DNA of 64,000 nt from Microcystis wesenbergii NRERC-220 (GTDB taxonomy: Bacteria; Cyanobacteriota; Cyanobacteriia; Cyanobacteriales; Microcystaceae). This document shows, in pieces, positions 46,308-55,096 of the stretch. The DNA is taken from contig NZ_JAVSJA010000001.1 in assembly GCF_032027425.1 (NCBI RefSeq), forward strand, positions 2,927,501 through 2,991,500, read 5' to 3'. The notes beneath the pieces are model-generated. The model was not told the origin of the DNA and did not search any database. It worked only from the letters and a program-made list of their open reading frames with translations. Made by a program: the position numbers and the translations under genes. Numbering within the stretch: position 1 is the stretch's first letter; each line of letters begins with the position of its first letter.

Positions 46308-46856
46308 ATGTCAAATCATAAAATTCTCGTTATCGATGACAGTAAAGTGATCAGGATGCACATTCGCGATATGCTACCAGAGGGTAACTTTGAAGTCCTC
46401 GAAGCTAAAGACGGATTAGAGGGCTATCATCTCATCCGGGCTGAAAACCCGAATTTGATTATTTTGGACTTCCTTCTCCCGAAAATGAGCGGTTGGGAGG
46501 TGTTTCAGCAAATCGAAAGCGAAGATAATCTCAAAAGTATTCCCCTAGTGTTAATGTCGGGACGGAAAGAGGAGGTAGTAGAGAAAATCCCCGAACCTTT
46601 CCAGCATTTTGCCTTTATTGAGAAGCCTTTTGACCAAAAACAATTGGTACAAGCAATTAAAGAAGCGATGGCCAAGGCCAAACAGTATTCTCCTAAACCA
46701 ACAGTTTCTAGCCCGAAACTAGAGGAACTCACTGGGGATTATACCACCGATATTCAGACTCTCCATGCCCAAATTTCCCAAATGCAAACAGAAATGGCAA
46801 GTATGAAGAGACAAATGGCTCAATTAGTGGCTTTTATTAAGAAAAAACTGGCCTAG
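46308..46856 (+). CDS. Response regulator with receiver domain and C-terminal coiled coil
   Basis: 182 residues from ATG 46308. CheY-like receiver at residues 5-125: KILVIDDSKVIRM (acidic pocket), phospho-acceptor Asp in LIILDFLLPKMSGWEV, VLMSGR (Thr/Ser position) and Lys in FIEKPFD. A linker and a heptad-like helix (IQTLHAQISQMQTEMASMKRQMAQLVAFI) follow, probably for oligomerisation. No DNA-binding domain and no adjacent kinase gene, so it is likely a protein-protein signalling regulator. Confidence 0.9.
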   Translation: MSNHKILVIDDSKVIRMHIRDMLPEGNFEVLEAKDGLEGYHLIRAENPNLIILDFLLPKMSGWEVFQQIESEDNLKSIPLVLMSGRKEEVVEKIPEPFQHFAFIEKPFDQKQLVQAIKEAMAKAKQYSPKPTVSSPKLEELTGDYTTDIQTLHAQISQMQTEMASMKRQMAQLVAFIKKKLA

Positions 46857-47215
46857 AACTATTTATCCCGATCTTTTATAACTTGGGCAAGCAGTTATCG
46901 TTATCCGGCGGTGCCAATTTCTGGCTAATCTCCTGTCCCTTTTAAACAGGATTTAGTTGAAGTGGTATTTATGGCTCTTCTAGAGTAGTTATGATATATT
47001 AGCAGAAAATAATCCACGCAAGCCTTGCCAAAAGGCTAACCAGAATTCAAAAAAGCAATTTTAATAAAAAAAAGCTTTTTGCTTTGTTGGATTCCAGGCT
47101 ATTTAAGGGGTTAGGCTTATTTCAACTACTAATTTGCTATCACCAGTCTAGGAGAGCCGTATTTATTTGGTGAGTGACGGCGAACCCTAAGTTATTAATT
47201 AACTGATAACTAATT
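46857..47215. other. Spacer with repeat fragment
   Basis: 359 bp, no gene seen. ccttttaaacaggatttag (about 46936-46954) recurs at 51505-51523, where it marks the junction at which the cysteine desulfurase gene is cut. The rest is A/T-rich. Confidence 0.45.
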
Positions 47216-47995
47216 ATGAATTGGCAAGAAATAGCAGGTAATTGGGTTTTTCTCCCCCGTCGTCCCCGGGGTATCATTCACTTTTTAGGTGGGGCATTTG
47301 TGGCGGCAGCCCCGAATATTACCTATCGTTGGTTATTAGAAAGCCTTGGTAATTCAGGATACGCTATTGTTGCTACTCCCTTTGTTAATACCCTCGATCA
47401 TAAATCGATCGCCCGCACAGTTTTAAACCGTTTTGATAATATTATTGAACGTCTGCGCTGGAATCATAGTCTGCCCCAAGGTTATCTCCCCATCTACGGA
47501 TTGGGTCACAGTATGGGGTGTAAACTACATTTATTAATCGGTAGTCTCTACGAAGTCGAACGGGAGGGAAATATCCTAATTTCCTTTAATAATTATCCCA
47601 TTCGTCGAGCTATTCCCTTTATCGAACCTTTGCAAATTGACACCACTTTTAACCTCGAATTTACCCCTTCTCCCGAAGAAACGAACGAGTTAATTTTCCA
47701 AGATTATGCCATTCGTCGCAATCTTTTAATCCGTTTTCAAGACGACACGATCGATCAATCTCTGGTATTAAATCCCCTGCTAAAAAAACGCTTTAATGAT
47801 TTAATTACCCTGCGAACTCTCCCGGGCAATCATCTCACTCCCTTGAGTCAAGATGTCAGTTGGCAAACCGGAGAAGTATTCACTCCCCTCGATGCGATCG
47901 GCCAATGGTTAAAACAGGGACTTGCCCGGGATAATTCCCGTCTCAAAGATGAGATTCTCCACTGGTTAAATCCCGTCCTTCCGGCCTCTCGTTAG
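47216..47995 (+). CDS. DUF1350 family protein (alpha/beta-hydrolase-like)
   Basis: 259 residues: WVFLPRRPRGIIHFLGGAFVAAAPNITYRWLLE at the N-terminus and a nucleophile-elbow-like GLGHSMGCKLHLL. The family is found in cyanobacteria and plastids; hydrolase activity is inferred from fold only. Its stop overlaps the convergent Uma2 gene by 4 bp. Confidence 0.85.
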   Translation: MNWQEIAGNWVFLPRRPRGIIHFLGGAFVAAAPNITYRWLLESLGNSGYAIVATPFVNTLDHKSIARTVLNRFDNIIERLRWNHSLPQGYLPIYGLGHSMGCKLHLLIGSLYEVEREGNILISFNNYPIRRAIPFIEPLQIDTTFNLEFTPSPEETNELIFQDYAIRRNLLIRFQDDTIDQSLVLNPLLKKRFNDLITLRTLPGNHLTPLSQDVSWQTGEVFTPLDAIGQWLKQGLARDNSRLKDEILHWLNPVLPASR

Positions 47996-48684
47996 CTTTC
48001 CTCTAGATTAATCCCCATTGCCCGTAATTGCGCCTCTATGCGGGCTAATTTTGCCTCAGCCAATTCGGCCCGTTGACGTTCCTGTTGGGCTTGCTGTTCG
48101 GCTAATTCCGCTTTTTGCTTGATTTCTAGGGTGGTCAAAAACCGGGAGCCATCGGGATAAAAAATAGCTAACTGGGGACTCTCCAGTTGAAAACGAATCT
48201 GTAGCCGCGGACTCAGCCAATTATCGATCGCGGGAATCATCTCCAATTGATCACCCCTTCGCCACCAACCCTGTAGATAATTAGCATCGGGATCGTAGAG
48301 ATAATATTCTTCTACGCCAAAACGCTGATAAAATTGCCATTTTCGGCGCATTTCAGCTTTAGTGTTGCCCGGAGAGAGAATTTCAAAGACCACCTGCGGC
48401 GCAATCTGGTTTTCTAACCATTGCTTATAGGAACCTCGATCGCCCTTGGGTCTGCCAAACACCACCATAGCATCCGGTGCTTGACAAGTTTTATTATCTC
48501 CCTCGACCGGATACCACAACAGATCGCCGGCGATAAACACATGGTCATTCTCTGCGAATAAACATTCGAGATTTTCCTTGATCATCACGATCCAGCGAAA
48601 CTGTTTGGTATTATCGGCCATCGGTTTACCATCACTATCGGCATAGATAATCTCCGACTCAGAGAAAGATTGGGCTTTTACCAT
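47992..48684 (-). CDS. Uma2 family endonuclease (DUF820) with C-terminal coiled coil
   Basis: 230 residues. The core has PDAMVVFGRP, PQVVFEILSPGNTKAEMRRKWQFYQRFGVEEYYLYDP, with the PD-(D/E)XK Asp, Glu and Lys visible. The end is a Glu/Ala/Gln-rich coiled coil (KQKAELAEQQAQQERQRAELAEAKLA), common in this family. Role unknown. Confidence 0.88.
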   Translation of the reverse strand: MVKAQSFSESEIIYADSDGKPMADNTKQFRWIVMIKENLECLFAENDHVFIAGDLLWYPVEGDNKTCQAPDAMVVFGRPKGDRGSYKQWLENQIAPQVVFEILSPGNTKAEMRRKWQFYQRFGVEEYYLYDPDANYLQGWWRRGDQLEMIPAIDNWLSPRLQIRFQLESPQLAIFYPDGSRFLTTLEIKQKAELAEQQAQQERQRAELAEAKLARIEAQLRAMGINLEES

Positions 48685-48722
48685 CGTTCTACTCCCTAGT
48701 GTACTAGCTATTTAGTATAGCA

Positions 48723-49976
48723 TTAAATCCCCTGACGAAAGAGGGCAAAGGCCGAGGTATAACCGTGTAAAAAAGTGCGACCAGCCACAGGCCCGATTTC
48801 TCCATTGCAAAAGAAACCAGCGAGGGGAACATTGGCGAAATAACGCTGAAAAAGACCCGAATCAAAGTCCGGTTTTTCGTAGAGATTTTCCCCGCGGCCG
48901 AGACAGGAAAAGATTAAAGCACCTAGTACCTCCGAACTGTCGGGTTTTTCTTGGGGAAAAGCTTGCAGAAGTAATTCTAAATCTAGGGCGGAAGTGTCGG
49001 CATCGCGGAGGTGAAATTGTACCCGCTGCCCCGGACGAACTCGATCGCCAATTGCGATCGCACCTTGACGAGGATCTACTCCCAAAACATTGCGAATTAA
49101 GAAATCCCCGGCCCGCAACTGCATTTTAAACTCATCCCTAGCAATACCGATAAAAAGGGAGTGTTGCGCTAATTCTCGGTCTTTTTCGCTCAAGGAGGCA
49201 ATTAAATCCCGCAGTAGATTTAAAGGTGGTTGCGAAGTCCCATCGGCCCCTTTACCGGTCATGGAGATGATAATATTGCGTTCTCCCTCACTCACCTGAT
49301 AAATCGGTCCGATGGGACGACAACCTTGGGCGACGATAGTTTCGACGATAATATTGCCAGAAAGGGCGATTCCTACGGTTCCCTGACGATAGAGATAGGT
49401 ATTACGGGGTTTTTGTTGATCGTGATAGAATAGACCCCCAGAACGTTCGATCATGCCACCACTGACTAAACCGCCGATTTTGGCCGAACCGGGGTAGGCA
49501 AAATCCAAACCCTCTAACAGATCATTGACGCGACTGGAAAAAGGATCGGCTAAAAGGATAAATTGGGGATTTTTGGCCGCTTCTACCCCTAATAATTCTG
49601 TCCAACTAGAGGGGGAACTGTCGAGATCGGGCATTTCCGCCGCTTCGATATAGAAGGGCTGCACTTCCACACCGGGCAAATGGGCGACGGTGAGACTTAA
49701 AGCCGGACTCGCTTCGATTTCTCGCGCTTTTTCCCTCTCACCCATGCCGACAATCCCCGCCCCACCGCAGCCGATCAGCACAGTAACGGGGAGTTTATCC
49801 AAGATTAAGGGAACTAAACGGGGATAGTCGCTGGCATAGGCAGAAGAAATAAAAATTATGGCTAGATCTGCCGATCCGACTAATTTATCTTGCACTTTTT
49901 CTACTACCTCCGTCACCGCCGCTTCTAGGGAGGGACGGGTTGATAGGGCATTAATCCACTCGATGCGATCGCTCAT
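48723..49976 (-). CDS. FIST-domain sensory protein
   Basis: About 417 residues from ATG 49976 (MSDRIEWINALSTRP). N-terminal FIST (ADLAIIFISSAYASDYPRLVPLIL, LIGCGGAGIVG) and C-terminal FIST_C with the end block FFCNGEIGPVAGRTFLHGYTSAFALF. FIST domains are predicted to bind small ligands such as amino acids. No output domain and no signalling gene adjacent. Confidence 0.88.
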   Translation of the reverse strand: MSDRIEWINALSTRPSLEAAVTEVVEKVQDKLVGSADLAIIFISSAYASDYPRLVPLILDKLPVTVLIGCGGAGIVGMGEREKAREIEASPALSLTVAHLPGVEVQPFYIEAAEMPDLDSSPSSWTELLGVEAAKNPQFILLADPFSSRVNDLLEGLDFAYPGSAKIGGLVSGGMIERSGGLFYHDQQKPRNTYLYRQGTVGIALSGNIIVETIVAQGCRPIGPIYQVSEGERNIIISMTGKGADGTSQPPLNLLRDLIASLSEKDRELAQHSLFIGIARDEFKMQLRAGDFLIRNVLGVDPRQGAIAIGDRVRPGQRVQFHLRDADTSALDLELLLQAFPQEKPDSSEVLGALIFSCLGRGENLYEKPDFDSGLFQRYFANVPLAGFFCNGEIGPVAGRTFLHGYTSAFALFRQGI

Positions 49977-50129
49977 GTTTCTTGACCCCAAATTTGGTCT
50001 AAATGGTCAAAAATGATCATCTTAACAATAAATTAACCTAAAAATCCGCTCTTCGTGGCTGGAGGTGGGGATAAATTATAAAATTGTCATGACGTGAGCA
50101 AATACAGCCGCAAGGGATTGCCAGTTATT

Positions 50130-50384
50130 TTAATCATATTTAATCTTAAAATAGAGAATTGTCCCCGCTAAGATAAAAGTAACAAAATTAGCGACAATAA
50201 TCGGTTTGCTGCTCATATAAATCCCGTAGATTAGCCAAAGAAAAACCCCCAGACAAAAGCAAATAAACATAGTTAGGGACAAGTCCTTAGCCGAACGATA
50301 ACGCCAAGTTTTAATCACTTGGGGTAAAAAGGAGACAGTTGTTAATATTCCCGCCACGATCCCGATTAGTTCGATAATATTCAC
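50130..50384 (-). CDS. SemiSWEET-type sugar transporter (PQ-loop)
   Basis: 84 residues, three membrane helices: GIVAGILTTVSFLPQVIKTWRYRSAKDLSL is the PQ-loop signature. Works as a homodimer; sugar specificity cannot be read. Starts at GTG 50384. Confidence 0.88.
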   Translation of the reverse strand: MNIIELIGIVAGILTTVSFLPQVIKTWRYRSAKDLSLTMFICFCLGVFLWLIYGIYMSSKPIIVANFVTFILAGTILYFKIKYD

Positions 50385-50509
50385 CGATTATCCTCTTTGC
50401 TTAGTTTCTCTCATTTTAAACTGTTGACTATCTAAATTACTCCTGAAGACGGCTCTCCCGACATCATCGGGTAAAGTGTTGGTAAATGTGACATTTTTTC
50501 CCATTGTTT

Positions 50510-51010
50510 CTATTGAGCGATTACTATCACTGAAGTGCCGATTTGTACCTTTTCAAATAAAGCCTTTATATCTCGATCGCGCATCCTGACGCAACCGTGG
50601 CAGACGGCGCTGCCGATGAGATTTTCTGGGGTTGTACCGTGAAAACCGATAAAATTCTCGCCATTAGTCCAAAATCCGAGCCAAAGCACCCCTAAAGGGT
50701 TGTTTTTTCTCGATGGCACCAGTTGACCGGTGAAAGGATGTTCCCAGACCGGTTCCCGCACCATCTGAATCATCCGAAATTGTCCCGTCGGGGTTTCCCA
50801 ACCCGGACGACCGATCGCCCCTGGGTAAGAAGCAATTATTTTCTGTACTTGGTAAACAAAAACCCGTCTTTTTTTTAAATTCAGCAGCAAACGGGTTTCC
50901 GTTCGGGTTGCCGTGGTTGCGGGAAGGGAATTGACGGGACTAACTGGGGGATTGAGCAAAAATTCCCCCATTCCTAGACATAAACAGAGAATCGGCAGCA
51001 AAACTCGCAT
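50510..51010 (-). CDS. L,D-transpeptidase (YkuD family)
   Basis: A 166-residue exported enzyme (signal peptide VLLPILCLCLGMGEFLL) that cross-links peptidoglycan through 3-3 bonds or anchors proteins. The active site is FIGFHGTTPENLIGSAVCHGCVRM: His, then Gly-Cys-Val-Arg-Met. The residue before HGC is Cys in place of the usual Ser/Thr. The product of the gene at window position 2-1414 carries a related C-terminal motif. Confidence 0.9.
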   Translation of the reverse strand: MRVLLPILCLCLGMGEFLLNPPVSPVNSLPATTATRTETRLLLNLKKRRVFVYQVQKIIASYPGAIGRPGWETPTGQFRMIQMVREPVWEHPFTGQLVPSRKNNPLGVLWLGFWTNGENFIGFHGTTPENLIGSAVCHGCVRMRDRDIKALFEKVQIGTSVIVIAQ

Positions 51011-51448
51011 CTGATACCAGCAAAGTCAAAATTAGACCTCTGGCAAAAATCAAAAATCTTCCGTTAGGTGAGGAGTAAGGCTTCGGCCGTGAGATCAGCG
51101 TTCGACAAAAGCTCACGCCGAGGTCCGAACGGAGCCAGTAGTCTCAGAGTCAGGAGAATTAAGAATGAGCATTAATCAATTAAATGCTCTATTCAGGGAT
51201 TTTATGCAATTTTATGCCTATTTTTTCTCATTTTTGAACTCTCAAAAATTAATTATGCAAGAACTCTATTTTTTATCTGCATTCTAATCTGATTGTGACG
51301 ATGTAATAAGTACCTAAGCAAAATTAATTACACATATCTAACCACCTCTTGCCTCTTGCATGAGTGCCTTTTGCCTATCTTCACTAGGAAATTTATTTTG
51401 CACGACTACTTACCAAATCCGTTTTTAATAGTGTGATTAACTCACAAG
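51011..51448. other. Spacer filled by a MITE-B copy
   Basis: 438 bp; most is the repeat at 51034-51267 with its nested palindrome. The remainder (51268-51448) is low-complexity spacer with gcctcttgcatgagtgcc-type sequence. No gene seen. Confidence 0.6.
51034..51267. mobile_element. MITE-like family B, copy 3, with nested GC-rich palindrome
   Basis: Inverted relative to 31195-31367: agacctctggcaaaaatcaaa at the left, aattatgcaagaactct at the right, and the shared body gaattaagaatgagcattaat. Into it is inserted a GC-rich segment (51079-51132, ggcttcggccgtgag...) that recurs at 55437-55491. Confidence 0.75.
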
Positions 51449-52057
51449 TTATGGATTGTTTTCCCCCACCTCCCACTTCCCACTTCCCACTTCCCACTCT
51501 CCTATACCTTTTAAACAGGATTTAGTATGAACATCAAAGAAGCTAGGTCGTTGAACGCTTCGCCCGCTGGCATGGGGGACAAAAAGGGGATCGATCGCAA
51601 AGCGCTCGCTACGCGAGAACGCCGCGACCTGAACAAGCTGTTCAGGCTTGGCCACTACGGCCGGAAGGTCGGGGATTTTTGTTTCTAACTCTTCAATGAA
51701 GTAGAAAGAGGAGGTGGCTAAGGGTACAGCCAAGGGTTTACCCTGCTTGCCCTGAGCTTCGTCGAAGGGAGCTACGTCGAAGGGAACTGTGGGCCGTTCG
51801 CCCACAGCAGCCGGGGAGGTTGCTGCGGCGGATGGCACCAGATAATCCCGATCCGTACTCAACCCCTTCGCCACCTCGGCCTTAAGGTCGTGCCGTTGTA
51901 GTTCTTGAATTATCGTCTGGGCGAGATGCTCAAGAAGGTCAGGTTGAAATAAGGGGTTAAGAGAAATGTTCTCGACCTCAGTTAGGGCAGTCGTGGGCGG
52001 GGATACAGAGGGTAGATTCCCCCCCGCCTTTTCAGGGATCAGTTCGGGGTTAGTCAT
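51449..52057 (-). pseudogene. Truncated cargo: N-terminal targeting region of family 2A encapsulin cysteine desulfurase
   Basis: Begins at ATG 52057 (MTNPELIPEKAGG), overlapping the encapsulin stop by 8 bp (ATGACTAA); an in-frame ATG at 52084 is possible. It is a disordered N-terminal region followed by FYFIEELETKIPDLPAVVAKPEQLVQVAAFSR.ERFAIDPLFVPH and ...SFFDVH, where the SufS-type catalytic domain should begin (FDVHAIRRDFPIL in homologues as I recall). After FFDVH the frame enters repeat DNA (GIGEWEVGSGKWEVG from cccacttcccactt repeats) and stops. The PLP lysine and catalytic Cys are therefore lost. A palindromic repeat (PFDEAQGKQGKP) is inserted in frame in the linker. Confidence 0.8.
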
Positions 52058-52423
52058 AGTCGTAGATGTGGTATTGGTTGACATCAACGTTCTCCAGTAC
52101 GGCCGCCGCATCGTCGGTCAACACTGCCAACGAACAGTAGAGGGAGACTAGGTAAGAGGAGATCGCCTTGCGACTAATCCCCATAAATCGCACCGACAAG
52201 CCAACTCCCTGTTGACCGGGTAAATTGGGCTGATAGAGACCGACCCCCCCTTGACGGCTTTCTCCTACCCGCAATAACAAAATATTGGTTTTGCCTTGTT
52301 CATTCACGGCCAACTTATCGGAAGGAATCAAAGGCACGCCCCGCCAGGTAATAAACTGAGACCCGAATAATGACACCGTGGCAGGGGGTACACCCCGTCG
52401 GGTTGCTTCTCGGCCAAAGGCCG

Positions 52424-52453
52424 CGGTCTCGCGTAGCGAGCGCGTTGCGACCG
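52424..52453. repeat. Short palindromic repeat inserted in frame in the encapsulin gene (copy 1)
   Basis: 30 bp identical to 52634-52663, with outer arms cggtc/gaccg and an inner dyad ctcgcgtagcgag. It encodes VATRSLRET, which interrupts an otherwise conserved LAHP.A(V/I)AAFGRE. The net gain appears to be 24 bp. Confidence 0.9.
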
Positions 52454-52633
52454 CTTTAGGATGGGCGAGGAAAAATGCCGGTTCCTTCCACACCTTCACC
52501 AGCAACTCATCCAAATCGTCTGGCGTGGGCGCACCATTGCGAGGTTGCACTTTCTGAGAATCAACAATATTGTTCAGCAATCCGTACTCATGGTTGTTGA
52601 TCAACTCATTTTCTTGACGTTCCTTCAGGGTTT

Positions 52634-52663
52634 CGGTCTCGCGTAGCGAGCGCGTTGCGACCG
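52634..52663. repeat. Short palindromic repeat inserted in frame in the encapsulin gene (copy 2)
   Basis: Identical to 52424-52453. It encodes the same VATRSLRET between EQLRLT and ETLKERQENELINN, where homologues read straight through. A third related stretch (tctcgcgtagcgagcg) lies in the cargo gene near 51600-51625. Confidence 0.9.
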
Positions 52664-53107
52664 TCAGCCGCAATTGTTCATGGATCTGATCGTGGGGACT
52701 GCTGTAGAGATCGGACACGCGAGTGTGAACATCCAGTACCGTATTCACCGCACTCAAGAAATACTACCGGGGGGTCTCTTCGTAATCCACAAACGTTTCG
52801 GGCAGCTCCCGCTCCGAAACGTTCAGAGCAGGCCACCTCAACGCGGGAGGCATCCCTGACTTTGTTCAGACGATAAATCCCCGCTTCAACGGGTAGCCAA
52901 TGCAAGAGGCGAACGAACCACCGGGGCGAAATGGTCAATAACTGAGGAACGGTCTTCGTGGCATTGGCTAACTGCCGAGCGGCAGCATCTCCCAAAGCCA
53001 GTTGCAATTCATGATCTTGGCTATACGTCATCGAGTTAAACCCTCCAATTCAAAAAAAAGTAACAAAGCGACTCTCATGGCCGAACATTCACAGTCAGGA
53101 CAGCACC

Positions 53108-54067
53108 TCAAATTCCAGAGCCGTCATCAAACATTTCCTGTCGTAGTTGAGCCTGGGAGACAAAACCCCCCGGCGGCACACTGCGGGTTAACCAAACATT
53201 TCCACCAATGGTTGCGCCCCGACCGATAGTTACCCGACCGAGAATCGTTGCACCTGAGTAAATCACCACATCATCTTCAATAATCGGATGACGGGGTTGA
53301 CCTTTGATTAAACTGCCCGATTCGTCCCGGGGAAAGCTTTTTGCCCCGAGCGTGACCGCTTGGTAAAGGCGCACGCGGTCGCCAATCACCGTGGTTGCCC
53401 CAATCACCACCCCCGTCCCATGATCGATAAAGAAGCTATTGCCAATCGACGCACCGGGGTGAATGTCAATCCCCGTTAAGGAATGACCAATTTCACTGAT
53501 AATCCGCGCCAACAGGGGCGAGTCCAACCGATACAGGGCATGGGCAATGCGGTGATAAGTGATGGCCGTTACCCCGGGGTAACAAAACAATACTTCATCT
53601 AAATTTCTGGCCGCCGGATCACCTCGATAGGCCGCGGTGATATCGGTTTCCAGCAGAGCCTTCAGATGGGGTAATTGAGTGGCAAAGGCTTGTACCGTTC
53701 CTTGGGCGTGCTTCTCAATCTGGTCTGACGACCAGTGCAACTGCGACCCCAGCAACCACTGTTCACGACAAACTTGGTGATGCAGCAGTTGTAGGACTTC
53801 ATTGAGGGTATGACCGATAAAATAGCGGCTGGATGTTTCGCCTAAATCGGGATTACCAAAGTGATAGGGAAAGAGAACGGCGCGCAGTCGATCGACAATC
53901 CTAAATAAGGCCTCACGGGAGGGCAAGGGGAAATGGCTTCGTGATTGAGACCAACTGTGGAACGACTCGCCACGAGGTTGAGACAATTGAGTGATAATCT
54001 CATCGAGAGCCAAGGACAGGGGCGGTTGGGAGAGAGCGCCAGAACTGCTCGGATGCTCGCTCGTCAT
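53108..54067 (-). CDS. srpH: Serine O-acetyltransferase, SrpH/EpsC type
   Basis: Makes O-acetylserine, the precursor of cysteine. 319 residues: a helical N-terminal part ([22 protein letters not shown]) and then [34 protein letters not shown]. The C-terminal part is a left-handed beta helix, [39 protein letters not shown], with the catalytic His in DHGTGVVIG. Intact. Its ATG overlaps the cysteine synthase stop (ATGA), and the encapsulin gene follows after 76 bp. Confidence 0.93.
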   Translation of the reverse strand: MTSEHPSSSGALSQPPLSLALDEIITQLSQPRGESFHSWSQSRSHFPLPSREALFRIVDRLRAVLFPYHFGNPDLGETSSRYFIGHTLNEVLQLLHHQVCREQWLLGSQLHWSSDQIEKHAQGTVQAFATQLPHLKALLETDITAAYRGDPAARNLDEVLFCYPGVTAITYHRIAHALYRLDSPLLARIISEIGHSLTGIDIHPGASIGNSFFIDHGTGVVIGATTVIGDRVRLYQAVTLGAKSFPRDESGSLIKGQPRHPIIEDDVVIYSGATILGRVTIGRGATIGGNVWLTRSVPPGGFVSQAQLRQEMFDDGSGI

Positions 54068-55044
54068 GCCACTAACCCTTGCTCATTAAATACCCCTTGG
54101 AACAGGATGGAACTCAAGTACCGTTCTCCGGAATCTGGCAAAATTACGACAATGGTTTTGCCTTGGTGTTCGGGTTGTTGTGCCAAGCGAGCGGCGACGG
54201 CGGCGGCGGCACCGCAGGAAATGCCGGAGATAATCCCTTCTTCCTTGGCCAATCGTTGGGCATAAAGAATGGCATCTTCGTTGGAAACGGTTTCAATCCC
54301 ATCCACGAGGGATAAATCCAGAACTTCGGGAATAAACCCCGCCCCAATGCCCTGAATTTTGTGAGGGCCGGACTTTAAGGGCTGACCTGCCCGGGCTTGG
54401 GATAGTACCGGGCTGGCCTCTGGCTCCACCGCTACCGATAAAATCGGTTTTCCTTGGGTCTTTTTGATGTAGCGCGAAACTCCCGTAATGGTTCCGCCCG
54501 TTCCCACACCCGACACGAGAATATCGATCGCCCCATCTGTGTCCTGCCAAATTTCGGGGCCGGTGGTTTCCTCATGGATGCGGGGATTGGCAGCATTGCG
54601 GAACTGTTGCAACAACACATAGCGATCGGGATTAGACGCGGCAATTTCTTCTGCCTTTGCCACCGCTCCGGTCATGCCCTTGGTCCCTTCTGTTAACACC
54701 AGATTGGCTCCATAGGCGAGCAATAGTTTGCGCCGCTCCAAGCTCATGGTTTCAGGCATGGTTAGGGTCAGGGGAATCCCCTTGGCGGCGGCTACAAAGG
54801 CTAGGGCGATGCCTGTATTGCCACTGGTGGGTTCGACCAGTTCTTTGCCCGGCCCCAATAATCCCCGTTGTTCCGCATCCCAGATCATGGCCGCACCAAT
54901 ACGACATTTGACCGAATAGGCCGGATTGCGACCTTCAATCTTGGCCAGAACCGTGGCGTGACTGTTGCCAACGACTCGATTAAGGCGCACTAGAGGAGTC
55001 CGCCCGATCGACAAACTGTTATCTGCGAACCATTTCTTACTCAC
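54064..55044 (-). CDS. srpG: Cysteine synthase (O-acetylserine sulfhydrylase), SrpG/CysK type
   Basis: A PLP enzyme joining O-acetylserine and sulfide to give cysteine. 326 residues from GTG 55044, with ggag 10 bp upstream. Motifs: [33 protein letters not shown] (PLP Lys in SVKCR), [37 protein letters not shown] (PLP-phosphate loop) and [11 protein letters not shown]. First gene of the srpG-srpH-encapsulin-cargo operon; two tandem 22-bp repeats lie upstream at 55097-55140. Confidence 0.95.
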   Translation of the reverse strand: MSKKWFADNSLSIGRTPLVRLNRVVGNSHATVLAKIEGRNPAYSVKCRIGAAMIWDAEQRGLLGPGKELVEPTSGNTGIALAFVAAAKGIPLTLTMPETMSLERRKLLLAYGANLVLTEGTKGMTGAVAKAEEIAASNPDRYVLLQQFRNAANPRIHEETTGPEIWQDTDGAIDILVSGVGTGGTITGVSRYIKKTQGKPILSVAVEPEASPVLSQARAGQPLKSGPHKIQGIGAGFIPEVLDLSLVDGIETVSNEDAILYAQRLAKEEGIISGISCGAAAAVAARLAQQPEHQGKTIVVILPDSGERYLSSILFQGVFNEQGLVA

Positions 55045-55096
55045 AAAATGGCAACTCCATGATTAAAATACGACAGTTCACCAGATTGGCTCATCT

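Larger units (their letters stand above)
52050..53031 (-). pseudogene. srpI: Family 2A encapsulin shell protein (SrpI-like), frameshifted and interrupted
   Basis: Shell protein of a bacterial nanocompartment. Reading from ATG 53031: AARQLANATKTVPQLLTISPRWFVRLLHWLPVEAGIYRLNKV. After CSE the frame shifts; the next frame reads ELPETFVDYEETPR and hits TAG (52764-52766), where homologues have Glu (PREY). From 52757 the frame continues to the end: SAVNTVLDVHTRVSDLYSSPHDQI, ELINNHEYGLLNNI, APTPDDLDELLVKVWKEPAFFLAHP, SLFGSQFITWRGVPLIPSDKL, LSVRFMGISRKAISSYLVSLYCSLAVLTDDA. Two identical in-frame inserts encode ATRSLRET. The family match is very strong, but no intact shell protein can be made without repair. 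Confidence 0.88.

Noticed and set aside
51034-51267. GC-rich hairpin at 51079-51132 as terminator of the L,D-transpeptidase gene
   Set aside because: The gene is transcribed away from it, and the same hairpin occurs inside an unrelated repeat at 55437.
51598-51626. Third copy of the encapsulin palindrome in the cargo gene
   Set aside because: It shares tctcgcgtagcgagcg, but the encoded AAFSRSERFAIDP resembles the native cargo sequence as I recall it, so an insertion cannot be claimed.
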